Source of the DNA: Odontesthes bonariensis
Lineage: Eukaryota; Chordata; Actinopteri; Atheriniformes; Atherinopsidae
Direction of reading: 5' to 3'
DNA: 64,000 nucleotides
NCBI RefSeq assembly: GCF_027942865.1
Contig: NC_134524.1
Coordinates: 2,888,536 to 2,952,535 of the forward strand
In this document: positions 1 through 10,648 of the stretch, in pieces
Numbering within the stretch: the stretch's first letter is position 1
How the letters are laid out: each line of letters begins with the position of its first letter
Made by a program: the position numbers and the translations under genes
The notes under the pieces: model-generated
Seen by the model: the letters and a program-made list of their open reading frames with translations, nothing else
What the model was told of the DNA's origin: nothing
Databases searched by the model: none

Positions 1-1569
1 CACCTAACTATTCATAGCTGATGGTCCCAGGGCAGGCAGGTGAAAGGATGGCATTCCAGATGTTAGCACCTTCCTCCAGAGTTCATTAGATAGAAAACAA
101 CCATTGTGTTATCACACAGCCAACAGTGAGCTCATGTAATAAGTGTCTCACATAACCTACACATAAGATTCATGTTGGCTTATTTTCGCCTTTGCTTATG
201 TCTTTATCGCTGTTTATGTTTCGCCCTACACAAGACCTACAAAAGATCGCCAAACACATTTTGAAGTTACACAAGGGCTTTATTGCTAAATGGAAGGGCA
301 CAGTGTTTCAAATAAGAGCAACAATAAATTCAAAAATTACAAAAATACAAAAAACATATGTACAAAAAAAATGGGAGATGTCTTCATGTCACATCACTGG
401 TGGATCACTGCTTCTTCTTGTACTCCAGGACGATACCCCACACCTTGTCCATCACCTCGTCCCGGTAGCGTGGTGGCACGTCGTTGTCGACCCACCCTGA
501 CAGGATCGTGAACAACTGCATGGACGCCGACTGGGGCACCTGGGGCACCTGGGGCTGCTGTGGCTGCGACAACATTGCCAGCACCGAGTTGTCCATCTCC
601 ACTGCTCTGTCCTTCAGCCACTGAAGCACCTCAGCGTCCTGGTCCTCAGCTGCCTGGCGTTTCCTCCTCTTTGTTGTCGAGGCAGCGGAGACGCTCGGCA
701 CGGGTGCTGCAGCAGGTGTCACAGGCGTTCCTCTCGCTACCCGAGGCACTGGGGTTGGAGGGCATGCCCGGGGCGCTGGTGTTGGGGGGCCGGTCCGGGG
801 CATGGTGGCAGGTGTAGGAGCTCCCAGACAGAAGGCGGCGGGTGACTCTGGGAAGAGCTGTCTGCTGCTGGAGGTTGGGCGGTGGCAAGGTGTTGCAGCC
901 TCCTCGCTGTCTTCCTGGGACAGCGTAATCTACGACAATAAGCAAAATAAATAAATAAATAACCTGTTCCGTTGCCATCACACAAACCAGACTCTGATTT
1001 CAATGAGATAGGTGATCGCCTATGAACCAAATAGTTTATGCTTACCACAGGGTAATTCGTGGAAGTTTCGCGATGTTTAACAAAATCGTTCAGCCATGCC
1101 AATTCGGAGAGGATTGCAGGAGGCCTGCTGTATCCGTCGCCACTTCTGTGCGCAACCTTCTTCTTCGCCTTCACGAATCGGTCACGGATGCATTTCCATG
1201 TTTTCTTCACCTCCACCACCGACTGCCCCAGATGCCTGCCGATTTCCCCCCAAGAATTCGACACTGCCGTGTTGTCCCAGTGTAACTTCATAGACGTGTC
1301 GTACAGATGTTTGTAGAGGCGCACCCTCTCGGTCACCGCGGTCTCTGCAGTGTTCATGTTTCCTTTCTCTTGGTCAGCTGTTTCCGGTTGAGCTCGCGCG
1401 AAGTCAGAAAAAAAAAAGTTGTGTGCACGACCTTGTGACGCGCGAGGATTTTTTAGCTTGCGACGGGGGGCGTGGCAGAATTTTGGGTCACGTGACCGTT
1501 TGCGCCATTTGCGACCAGCTAGTAAGAATGGGTCAAAGCGAGGTTGCGCCGAGTAAGAATCAGGCTTTA
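1..1569 (-). mobile_element. PIF/Harbinger-type transposon, right part
   Basis: The right terminal inverted repeat lies at about 1542-1567 (starts GGTTGCGCCGAGTAAGAATC) and is followed by a TTA typical of PIF/Harbinger target sites. The same terminus, with its mirror-image partner, bounds a short relative at 42445-43042, which shares about 260 bp (1303-1569 versus 42790-43042). The element carries the MADF accessory gene on the minus strand. No left terminus and no transposase are seen in bases 1-404, so the element either extends beyond the window or is truncated. Bases 1-404 otherwise show no gene. Confidence 0.7.
405..1357 (-). CDS. Harbinger MADF/Myb-SANT-like accessory protein, two exons
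   Basis: Exon 1 is 1357-1046 (104 codons from an ATG) and exon 2 is 929-405 (174 codons plus stop). The intron has a GTAAG donor just after 1046 and a TAG acceptor at 932-930, and both junctions are in phase 0, so the joined frame is open for 278 codons. Exon 1 is a MADF domain: a SWGEIGRHLG helix, a VKKTWKCIRDRFVKAKKK basic segment and LAWLNDFVKHR. Exon 2 begins with a Ser/Pro-rich linker, then KRRKR, and ends in a hydrophobic-acidic BESS-like tail ending EYKKKQ. In PIF/Harbinger elements such a second protein binds DNA and helps the transposase enter the nucleus and find the termini. No frameshift or internal stop was seen. A domesticated copy is possible but not shown. Confidence 0.75.
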
Positions 1570-1572
1570 GGT

Positions 1573-2655
1573 GGTCGGCGCCTGTCGTGGCGGCAATCCC
1601 CGAACCCGCTGGTGGACACCAGTGGTGAGGGAAGCCGTCAAGCTGAAGAAGGAGTCCCATCGGGCCTTTTTGGCCAGTGGGACTCTGGAAGCAGCTGATG
1701 GGTACCGACAGGCCAAGCGGAACGCGACCTCGGCGGTTGCTGAGGCAAAAACTCGGGCTTGGGAGGAGTTCGGGGAGGCCATGGAGAACGACTTCCGGAC
1801 GGCCTCGAAGAGATTCTGGTCCACCATCCGGCGGCTCAGGGAGGGGAAGCGGTGCACCGTCAACACCGTGTATGGTGAGGGCGCGGCTCTGCTGACTACA
1901 ACTAGGGACGTCGTGAGTCGGTGGGGGGAATACTTCGAGGGCCTCCTCATCCTACCGACACGCCTTCCGATGAGGAAGCAGAGTTGGGGAGCTCGGACGT
2001 GGGGCCTCCCATTTCTGGGGCCGAGGTGGTCTAAAAGCTCCTCGGTGGCCCCGGGGGTGGATGAGGTTCATCCTGAGTTCCTCAAGGCTCTGGATGTTGT
2101 GGGGCTGTCTTGGTTGACACGCCTCTGCAGCATCGCGTGGACATCGGGGGCAGTGCCTCTGGACTGGCAGATCGGGGTGGTGGTCCCCCTCTTTAAAAAG
2201 GGGGACCGGAGGGTGTGTTCCAACTATAGGGGGATCACACTCCTCAGCCTCCCTGGTAAGGTCTTTTCGGGGGTACTGAAGAGGAGGATCCGCCGGATAA
2301 TCGAATCTGGGATTCAGGAGGTGCAGTGTGGTTTTCGTCCTGGCCGTGGAACAGTGGACCAGCTCTACACCCTCGGCAGGATCCTGGAGGGTGCATGGGA
2401 GTTCGCCCAACCGGTCTACATGTGTTTTGTGGACTTGGAGAAGGCGTTCGACCGTGTCCCTCGGGGACTCTTGTGGGGGGTGCTCCGGGAGTATGGAGTG
2501 CCGGACTCCTTGATAGGAGCAGTTCGGTCTCTGTATGACCGGTGTCAGAGTTCGGTCCGCATTGCCGGCAGTAAGTCGGACATGTTTCCTGTGGGGGTTG
2601 GACTCCGTCAGGGCTGCCCTTTGTCACCGATTCTGTTCATAATTTTTATGGAATT
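1573..2655 (+). pseudogene. Rex3/RTE-like reverse transcriptase fragment
   Basis: A 5'-truncated LINE begins immediately beside the Harbinger terminus. The frame shows RT fingers and palm motifs: VVVPLFKKGDRR, NYRGITLLSLPGK, QCGFRPGRGTVDQLYTL, FVDLEKAFDRVPR and GLRQGCPLSPILF. Around 1955-2040 the frame reads unlike the family (two compensating shifts). The sequence breaks at about 2655, before the YxDD catalytic box, where it joins the segmental repeat. The endonuclease is absent. Detached 3' ends of the same family lie at 18315-18687 and 29752-29960. It is not functional. Confidence 0.85.
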
Positions 2656-3136
2656 ATGCCAAGCGATGTGAGCTCTGACTTTTTCTGGAGGGAGGGTTTT
2701 GTGATGCAAATGTATTACTCTTTTGAACGCATATTGTTTTGAGAAGCAAAGCGCTTTATTTTCGGGACCCTAGCAAACTAGCCGGACTACTTTCATCAAC
2801 ACCAAAACGAGGCTGGAACTCTGCTCACAGGACGCAGCAGGGGGGAAGAAGATGTTCATAAATGATGTTGCTGATATGGAATGCCATACAGCTTCATATC
2901 AGGAGCGGCGAACTATCCCTTTAACTTTGATGTGAATCTTTGTTTGTTCTTTAGTTTTTTTGTCATGGTGTATTGTCTGTATGTTTTTATAATACCTGCC
3001 TGAGGACAACGGATGAAATTTAGCAGCTGTGCTAACTCCGGCATATTTACATGGATGCTTTGCTGATATGTTGATTAATGTGCAGAGTCCTAACCAAATA
3101 AATAAGAAATAAAATAAAAACCTCCTCCACACTGAC

Positions 3137-3325
3137 CTGTGGCCCGGTGGACCCAGAGGATGAGCCGGCTCTGTTCCTGGTGGAGGGGTTCTGCTCCTGG
3201 TTCAGCTCCTGGTTCAGCTCCTGCTTCAGCTCCTGCTTCAGCTCATGGTTCTGCTCATGGTTCTGCTCATGGTTCTGCTCCATTCTGGTCCGACTGATGG
3301 ACTCTGCAACTGTCAGCACATACAA
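3137..3325 (-). CDS. Minisatellite exon (Glu/Gln/Asn repeat), copy A
   Basis: A 63-codon open stretch reads MYVLTVAESISRTRM, then 8 four-residue units (EQNH, ELKQ, ELNQ types), then NPSTRNRAGSSSGSTGPQ. It ends exactly before a consensus splice donor (CAG/GTCAGT). Two other copies keep the same start, frame, tail and donor, with 22 units (50456-50806) and 34 units (16663-17163). The product would be a hydrophilic, probably helical or disordered Glu/Gln-rich segment. No family was recognised. It may be an exon of an unknown gene or a chance reading frame kept open by the 12-bp period, and no downstream exon was identified. Confidence 0.35.
3190..3281. repeat. 12-bp minisatellite, 8 units (copy A)
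   Basis: Tandem 12-mers of the type CTGCTCATGGTT / CAGCTCCTGCTT. The period is a multiple of three, so copy-number change keeps the reading frame. It is the shortest of the three arrays in this window. Confidence 0.9.
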
Positions 3326-3560
3326 TAAGATCCAGCTGTGGCGTGAAGCGTGTTAAACCACACCCACTTTTCTTCTTCTCTTGATAACCTTTCTGCACAG
3401 TTTTTAACCATCCAGTCACATTCCATTAAACTCATTACTGTGCTTTTTATTTAAATCCCTGTGAACTTTAAAACGCTTCTTTAAAGACCCACTAAGGTCA
3501 CAGTTCAAAATATTTGTAGCTTTTTGATCAAATTCAGAAAAAAAAATGTAATAATAACTA

Positions 3561-3920
3561 CCAAAAACGAGCCAACGAGATGCTGCGGCGAAGCTTGGCA
3601 TTCCTCAGGCTACCTTGTGTAGTCTAATTAATCAACGAGAGACGGTCATGAATGCTAACGACGGAGAAAGAAAATGACGGCAGACTGCGCAGTACTGTAA
3701 TTAAACTTGCATGATAATAAAATTCAGTAAATGCTGAAGCTATCCGTTTCATTTCATTTTTCTCATTGAAAAACGATACAAATGGCATTTAGATGATATT
3801 CTGCATAAAAAAACAAGTGAAATACCTGTACTGTAATACAAATTCGGTTTTATTAATCAACCGCTTATAGTGTTCAAATAGGCTCTGGACCAACGGGATC
3901 ACTATAAGCGGTTTCCACTG
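3561..3920 (+). mobile_element. Tigger/pogo-like transposon fragment
   Basis: Near 3561-3650 the plus strand encodes a psq/CENPB-type helix-turn-helix (TSQRDAAAKLGIPQATLC followed by SLINQRE), the usual N-terminal DNA-binding part of Tigger/Jerky transposases. The right end reads, on the minus strand, CAGTGGAAACCGCTTATAGT and is followed by TA, as expected for a Tc1/mariner-class terminus. The catalytic domain and left terminus are missing. Confidence 0.6.
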
Positions 3921-3921
3921 T

Positions 3922-4485
3922 AATTAAATTTTGTCATGATTGTTTTAAGTCTTTGTTTGCAAACTTTTTCAGTCCAGTTAATGTTAAAATCCCCGTACCA
4001 TATTGTTTCTTTGTAAGTCTCAAGCTGCTTAATTGCACGAGTTAATTCATCATAAAAAGACACATTATGAGAAGGTGGGTTATAGAGAACAACAACATTA
4101 AAATTCATGGATTGTGACAAAATTATATTTAAGGCTAGACATTCAAGAGGAGTGTTAAGTTCAATTACTTTACAATTAAATTGATATTTGATATAAATTA
4201 GAACTCCTCCTCCCTTCCCAGAGTCTCTGTCCTTTCTGAAGCATTGATATCCTTTAATGTCCATCACATCAGTAGGAATATTGCTATGAAGCCACGATTC
4301 AGTCAAACAGAGGTAATCCAAATGGGAATCCACGAGGAGAGCAGCAATCTTCGGATGTTTAGTTGCCCCCCAAGAATTCCCTTCGGTTTGCATTTAGGTT
4401 CCCATAGCACTCTGGCGTGATTCATAGTTTCAAAGAATAGATATTGCTTTTGTTTTTGCACTGCGTGATTGTCTTTGGAACGCAT
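3922..4485 (-). pseudogene. L2/CR1-group LINE endonuclease fragment
   Basis: On the minus strand an apurinic-type endonuclease is recognisable: LDYLCLTESWLHS, GYQCFRKDRDSGKGGGVLIY, and WYGDFNINW near the end. The upstream part (4303-4485) is in another frame, so at least one frameshift separates N-terminal and central parts. The reverse transcriptase is absent and the fragment ends against the Tigger piece. Confidence 0.8.
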
Positions 4486-4711
4486 TTGAGCTGTGTTTTC
4501 TGCACCAGTTTTAAAAACCCACTAAGGTCACAGTTCAAAATATGTGTAGCTTTTTGATCAAATTCAGAAAAAAAATGTAATAATAACTCTGTAGACCGAC
4601 AGCCACTGTGTGCAATATCCCATAAATCTCATCTGAGTCAGTGGAACACCATCAACTTAAATCATTTTACTACATTAAGACAATGATCCCGTTTGAGGAA
4701 AGGGTCCCAAT

Positions 4712-6648
4712 TAGGGTTGCCAACTCCCTGAAAAATAAATAAGGGACCCCTCATTAGAAGGGCCGGCCGACCCGATTGCCTTCTCCCTTCCTGGCCTGAT
4801 GAATTTTTTAGCCCCTTTTTTTTGTGAGTGAAACGATTTTTTAACTATTTAACTCGAACCTGAATTGAATTAGATGCATATTTTTTGAGTGACATGAACA
4901 CATGGAAAACAAATTATTATTCAGGAATTCACTTTAATACAAAATCAACTGAATAAAATAAGTATCTTTCTTAAAGGGACATTATGTAATTTCTTCCCCC
5001 ATCTTGTGGTGCAATTTTATTTTGCAAAGTCGAATGAATTTGCTCTCTAGCGCCTCACGTTTTCAAACGTGCGCTGCAACTTCTTGAACTACGGCAGGCG
5101 GCATGTGTCAAGATTCAAGAAGCTATAGCTTCAGACTCAATGTCCATACAAACAAAAAGACATCAAGACACACAGTACAAAGGATTACAGAACACACATA
5201 CAATAACACTATAAATACAGATGACAGATAACATGTCAGATAACAGAAGTTGACATAGCCTTTGGTGTGCAAGCAATGCAATTAGTCATATTCCGGGAGT
5301 TACCGGAAGTGACGTCGACGCAGCGTTAGCGTTAGCAGCACTGTTGCTGTCTGGAAAGTGTTCTTTTAAATAAACTCCCGGTAAACTTACAAACTTTCTA
5401 ATGCCTCGTTTTGTGAGTTAAGAGCCTATGTGTACTACGGCAGAAGTTTGGTAACAATAAATGCATTATTAGTGGGATAATTTACGAGATAAAATCTATT
5501 TAGCATTAGCGCCAGTAATAAGCCATTCGGTGGATAGCCCTATTTTGACCAGTGTTGACCATTACTAAAGATGCGTCTGATGGGGTATTTGGCTGGATGT
5601 CATGGTGGAAATGACGCTAGGTCATCGCTTTAACGGGACCAGGTTGAAGTGATGTATTCACATTATTTTGCTAGGAGTTAGCTCCTTAGCTACCCGACCT
5701 AGCAGACCATGCTGTTTAGGCTGAGCATTCTTACGGTGTTAGACACATACACATATATATATATACATACATACATACATACATATATAAAACCTGGACC
5801 TTATTTCTGGCATAAAATACCTTCATCTACTCACCGATGACAGTTTGGTGAAAGTCGGCGTCCTTCGGAAGATATTTAGATCACTGGAGATCGGCTTATT
5901 TCCATATAACAGGGCAGAGACAATACAGGCTCTAAATAAGGCATTATCTGTCTTTATTTCACTGAAACTTTAAGACCAATGAATGAATGAACGCTACTAT
6001 TGCGCTGTTAGCTCAGAGCTGCCCTGTAGTTTGTTATTTTATAGCAGAGTGGTGCAAAAAGTCTACATTAAGTGGTTTCAGAGAGTTACATGGTTCTGTA
6101 AAAGCATTCAGAAAACAATACAGCAATGTACTGATATTAGAAAACGTACTTTGTACTTTTGAATACTTAAGTATTTTTAAAAGTAAGTTCTTCAGTATTT
6201 TAACTTGAGTAAAATTTTGAACTTGTAGTTGAGTAAGATTTGACCATGAGTATGAATACTTTAACCCAAGTACTGGAGTTGAGTACTTTGTTCACCACTG
6301 CTTAAAGCTGTGTCTGCTTACTGTCACCCATGCTGCTGCCTTGTTGTCTTCCGCCATCTTCTCCGCGAGCAACATTCTCTCCTCGACCAATGAGCTGACA
6401 GCGTATTCTCGGGTGTGAATATGCTGTCAGCTCATTGGTCACAGAGCAGGACAGGGTCTGGGAACAAGTTTACCGTACATTTTCATATAAAGCCCCGTTA
6501 TTCATTTCCATTGGCATGATACTGACTATTTTTAGCCTCTCACAGTAATATGGGACAAAGTGCGTCCCTTTCAGCTCAATACGGGACAGGTGCTGTTGTT
6601 TCTAAATACGGGACGATTCCGTTTTTCAAGGGACGGTTGGCAACCCTA
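4712..6648. mobile_element. Non-autonomous hAT-like element, 1.94 kb
   Basis: Termini TAGGGTTGCCAAC at 4712 and GTTGGCAACCCTA ending at 6648 are inverted repeats. They are flanked by GTCCCAAT (4704-4711) and AACCCAAT (6649-6656), a decayed 8-bp duplication. Copy B reads uninterrupted GGGTCCCAATATCATCCC at this point (about 51894), giving an empty site. No transposase frame is visible. A partial relative with the same terminus lies at 58404-58510. Confidence 0.8.
6045..6300. mobile_element. Short hAT/Tol2-like MITE nested in the larger hAT
   Basis: The left end reads CAGAGTGGTGCAAAAAGT. The right end, reversed, reads CAGTGGTGAACAAAGTACTC, with the run of 'ACTCAAG..AGTACT' words common in fish Tol2-like MITEs. 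Flanks TTTATAGC and CTTAAAGC agree at six of eight positions. No coding content. Confidence 0.5.
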
Positions 6649-7785
6649 AACCCAATATCATCCCAAAGACTGAGGTTCAGATTCTCTCCGTTTCTAAACC
6701 TGTTCTCATTTCCAGAACCTTTTTATCATGTGCTCAGTCCTTGTTGGTTCGTGGATAACAGAAAATATTGGATATGTAAAGGAAAGTGAATAATGAAGCT
6801 TTCATGAGACACTTCTGAAGAGGACAGTCAGACTGTCTTTTAATGGGCTTCTGAGTGTAAATCTGAGAAATCACACACTGATACTGAGGAGAACTGGATT
6901 TCTACTGCTCCTGTGATACTTTCCTGGATCACCCACAAGTCTTTCTAATAATGCTATGACTCCTCTTCACACAACTTAAACTCTTCATGTCATTAAAGGA
7001 TTTATATTGAGCAGAATTAAGTCCCATTTTAACATCTAATCATGAAATATGGCATATTGTGTACGTTAAACACATCAAATCACATGTTTTGGCTGCACAC
7101 TTCTATCAAAAAGCCAAATGATGCTCAGATAAGTCTGGAAAGAACCATTCTACATTTGACACTGATCATCAAACTTTTTAAATCACAAAAGATTTCAGCA
7201 AAACTACAGAAAGAAGTTAAGAAAACTGCAGCTTTAGTGGGAAATGTGACAGGATGGTCAAAAAGTGCCCCGAAAGGTTAGAAAAGAGGAAGAAAAGGGC
7301 CCAGAAGTATGTTTCACACACAGCTAAAAGGATAAAGCTCCATTTTATTTGGCCATCTGGCCGGCTTATTGAAATCTATAGCTGAGGTTGTGTTTCTGGG
7401 ATGGTTTAACGCTTTAACGGTTAGCATTAGCTTTAGCGTTAGCAGGCCGGGCTAACAGTGAATAGCAGCCAGGTTATCTGAACTTTTTACTCTCTGCTGC
7501 ATGTTCTGACTGCCCGTGTCCAGCAGCAGGAATCAAACCAATGACACAGAGCACTCTGAAGACATTTCTGCTAACGTCTGACCGCTAAATTCATTCTTTT
7601 CTGGACTCACCTGCATGCAGCTTTCTGTTGCTATGCTACCAGATGTTCAGAGTCGGCACGCTTCGGCACAACGCTTCCGAAGCGCAGAACGCATTGTTCG
7701 GTCGAATCGGCTCGGCTTCCGTCGCCTGCTGATTACGTCACATTATATGGCTGTTGGCTTGAATGGGAGTACATTGTGATTGGCT

Positions 7786-8084
7786 ATACACACTCATAGA
7801 AAATCTTAACCTGTCCTAACCTCTTGTAACTGTTTAGAAGTTATTTATTTTATTTTATTTTATTTTATTCATTTATTTTTATTATTTTTATTTATTATCC
7901 CCCTTTTTTTCTTTTTTTTTAATCTTGGGCATTTAAGATCCTTCAAGTTGTTTTTCTATATGTGGAGGTGTGACTATGTAAAGTTAAAAATAATAATTGT
8001 TTATTTCTGAGTATGTCATTGTTTTGTCTATGTGACATGTTTGAATAATAAAATAATAATAAAAAAACAAAAAACAAAACAACA
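7786..8084 (+). mobile_element. Poly-A retrocopy (L1-like 3' end) with 15-bp TSD
   Basis: The insert is absent from the other palindrome arm and is bracketed by a perfect 15-bp duplication ACATTGTGATTGGCT (7771-7785 and 8085-8099). It ends with AATAAAATAATAATAAAA and an A-rich tail, the mark of target-primed retrotransposition. It holds T-rich and TTTTA repeats but no frame, so the source family cannot be fixed. It probably inserted after the inverted duplication. Confidence 0.85.
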
Positions 8085-8486
8085 ACATTGTGATTGGCTG
8101 TAGTAGCCATAGTAACCGTAACTAGGAGAGTTTTTTCTCGGTCTTTCGGTGATCGGCAGCAGCTATGGAGAGCTTTTAGGAAGAAATGAAATATTTCCTA
8201 CAAAATAGTGTGTACCACACCGTGAGCACCACTAGCCCCAAAGCTTTAAGATCTAGTTTGTTTTGTTGAATCATTTTGGCCTTGGTTCACTCTGAAGAGA
8301 AGCTTCATTTTCAGCTTTGTGTGCTGAGCAGCAATAACCTCTTTGACTATATGCGTGTGGACTCCTGCACATAAATGTACATAAAACTAGTAAAAATTGT
8401 TTTGTTGGAAATGTGTGTATATACATACACTATATATACACACATTCTTCTTTGGAGCGGCAGAGCCACATTTCTCAGCGCTTTAA

Positions 8487-8705
8487 ATGGTAGAGGGTGC
8501 CCCTACCTCGTCCTCCTTCATACTGAATCATGCCAGCGGTCCAGCTTACCTTCAGATCTACATCCTCCAACAGAGCATGATATCACTGTCTGTTCCTCCT
8601 GTTGTCCCAAACACTCCATCTGTAGAAGATGTCCTTCAGTCTGTCTGTTCTCTCTGGGGTCAGATGGAAAATGAGCTGAATGGCAAAGCTGGGCTGAAGA
8701 GCTGA
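8487..8705 (+). other. 72-codon frame conserved on both palindrome arms
   Basis: An open frame beginning MVEGAPTSSSFILNH and ending NELNGKAGLKS is repeated without any amino-acid change at 10325-10543 on the minus strand. No domain, signal peptide or membrane segment is apparent. Identity probably reflects recent inverted duplication or gene conversion rather than selection, and coding status is not supported. Confidence 0.25.
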
Positions 8706-8827
8706 TTTTAAAGAAGCTTTAAATGACTTGGAGGGAAATATGTGGCTGTAGATGCTTTGACTGATGAGCCGGGATCACTTCTTCTTTTCTGTAGAAGACC
8801 TAATTATTCTGTAGATCTCATGTGAAC

Positions 8828-10202
8828 TGAATACATGTGAAACAAACATCTATAACCCTGTTTATTGGGCTTCAAGCCAGAAAACTATTGTAAAATATGA
8901 ACTGATTAAAATATGAATTTGATCACTTTTTTCTGGTTAAAACCAAAGTAAATTACTAAATTAATGTGTCAGATGTGCAAAAAACAAACAGATTTAAACC
9001 AAACATTTTATTATAAAATGTCATCATGGAAAATGTAAAACAAGCCTTAATAAAGACGTCATTTTACTGCTATTTATGAGTAAACAGCATGTGTGCACAT
9101 GCTTTTTCATTAGACATATTCTTTGTGTCCGGATATGAAGCTTCTGCTCCATGAGAGCCATTAAAGCATCATATTAAAGCATCATCCAGGTTTAAAGAAG
9201 CGGGTGGATCTGCAGGACAGACAGATGAAGGATGGAGGCCTGGCGCTGATTCTGAGAAATGTGACGACTGATGACAGAGGAACATATGAGCGTCCAGTCG
9301 TCCAGGAAGGAAGAAACCAGGAGAGTGGAGACGTTGGGCCTCATACAGCAACCGCTCCTACGCACACATTTGTTCTTAACTGCTGCGTACCAGGGATTTA
9401 AGAGAATGTGCGCATTCACCAATCTTTTGGTATTTTACGTTTTCTTTCAGGAAGGAACAGAATTTACGAGTGATCCAGAGCTGTCGTGGGAGTTTCCTAA
9501 AGTAGTCCGCTGTTATTCCAATCAGGTTTGCTTGACTAATGGAGTTAATATTTAATTCATTTGAAGATATGATAAATAAATATATCCATGATACCCCATA
9601 GTGATGCTGACATGATTCTGTTGGACTTACATGATGCACTAACTGAAGGTTAATCTGACTGATGAAAGTATCTTGGGAACAAAGAGGGAACAGGATGAGA
9701 CCAAGAGGCTTCAGCTGAAGATGGTGTCATAAGTCTCCCACTAAGAATCTGTGGGGAAAACAGTGAGAACAATAAATATGTAGTTCCACCATCCTGTCCT
9801 CACACCACACTGCTAAGATTCCAATAAATGTCAGTCTGCTGTAGTTCCCCTACAATCCAGCAGAGGGTGCTGTGACTAAGAGGAGCTGAATAAGTGGAAT
9901 CTGTGAGATGCAGTTTGATCTAAGAAGCAGATGATGTTCTGGCAGAAGAGACATTTCCATCTTACTAACATGGCTGCGGGTGATAAAGTCAGAGGGTGGG
10001 ACATGCTGGAAGATGGTTGTTCTGGGAACTACCAAGAAGCTGAAGATGGAAAAATCTACTTTTATGGAGGAGACTAAGAATGACAAAGAGTTGTGTTCCT
10101 GAAAGTGAGTTTTCAGTGATTCAGACCTGATCCCACTCACTGGTGATTGATGGAAATGATCAACATGACCATCTAACCCAACTCCAGCAGAGTTGCTTCA
10201 TG
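8828..10202. repeat. Spacer of inverted duplication 1, partly repeated at 59.1 kb
   Basis: The 1.4 kb between the arms. Its right half (about 9534-10190) recurs in direct orientation at 59128-59788 with nearly identical sequence, so the spacer is part of the repeat unit and not an unrelated loop. It contains the Ig V-domain remnant at 9192-9335. The rest shows no credible gene. Confidence 0.8.
9192..9335 (+). pseudogene. Ig V-type domain exon remnant (B7/butyrophilin-like)
   Basis: The frame reads RVDLQDRQMKDGG, LALILRNVTTDDRGTYER and VVQEGRNQ. This is the end of an Ig V domain as found in the expanded fish butyrophilin-like/B7-like receptors: a VxLxNVTTxDxGxYxC strand E-F pattern. The D-x-G-x-Y part is present (DDRGTY) but the invariant disulphide cysteine is replaced by arginine (YER for YEC). 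The N-terminal half of the domain and flanking exons are not seen, so this is most likely a dead exon. The receptor stalk/TM exon at 63823-64000 and the tail exons at 30444 and 60390 may come from the same kind of gene. Confidence 0.6.
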
Positions 10203-10589
10203 GTTCACATGAGATCTACAGAATAATTAGGTCTTCTACAGAAAAGAAGAAGTGATCCCGGCTCATCAGTCAAAGCATCTACAGCCACATATTTCCCTCC
10301 GAGTCATTTAAAGCTTCTTTAAAATCAGCTCTTCAGCCCAGCTTTGCCATTCAGCTCATTTTCCATCTGACCCCAGAGAGAACAGACAGACTGAAGGACA
10401 TCTTCTACAGATGGAGTGTTTGGGACAACAGGAGGAACAGACAGTGATATCATGCTCTGTTGGAGGATGTAGATCTGAAGGTAAGCTGGACCGCTGGCAT
10501 GATTCAGTATGAAGGAGGACGAGGTAGGGGCACCCTCTACCATTTAAAGCGCTGAGAAATGTGGCTCTGCCGCTCCAAAGAAGAATGTA

Positions 10590-10648
<59 letters not shown>

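Larger units (their letters stand above)
2659..3559 (+). repeat. Segmental repeat unit copy A, outer block
   Basis: About 0.9 kb nearly identical to 49979-50985 in the same orientation. Its right part is also inverted at about 16430-17200. The shared block contains the 12-bp coding minisatellite and conserved flanks ending in a run that reads AAATGTAATAATAACT. Copies A and B both start at the motif CCAAGCGATGTGAGC. In A this abuts a truncated Rex3 and in B a hAT end, so the true left end of the unit is uncertain. Confidence 0.8.
3482..4587. repeat. 76-bp direct repeat bracketing a Tigger/LINE insert
   Basis: The sequence from ACCCACTAAGGTCACAG to AATAATAACT occurs at 3482-3559 and again at 4511-4587, bracketing about 950 bp of foreign DNA. 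Copies B and C carry it once. It is much longer than any transposon target-site duplication, so it suggests a tandem duplication or ectopic repair with capture of the intervening pieces. Confidence 0.8.
6656..8827 (+). repeat. Left arm of inverted duplication 1
   Basis: This segment is the reverse complement of 10203-11640 with very few substitutions. The left arm has extra DNA at about 7111-7425 and the retrocopy at 7786-8084. The arm contains GC-rich 'GAATCGGCTCGGC' sequence and a 72-codon frame at 8487-8705 that is identical on both arms. With copies A and C the inverted homology extends outward to about 3103 and 17200. No host gene was recognised inside. Confidence 0.9.

Noticed and set aside
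5987-6208. 73-codon ORF inside the 1.9-kb hAT
   Set aside because: Crosses the boundary of the nested MITE and has no homologous domain.
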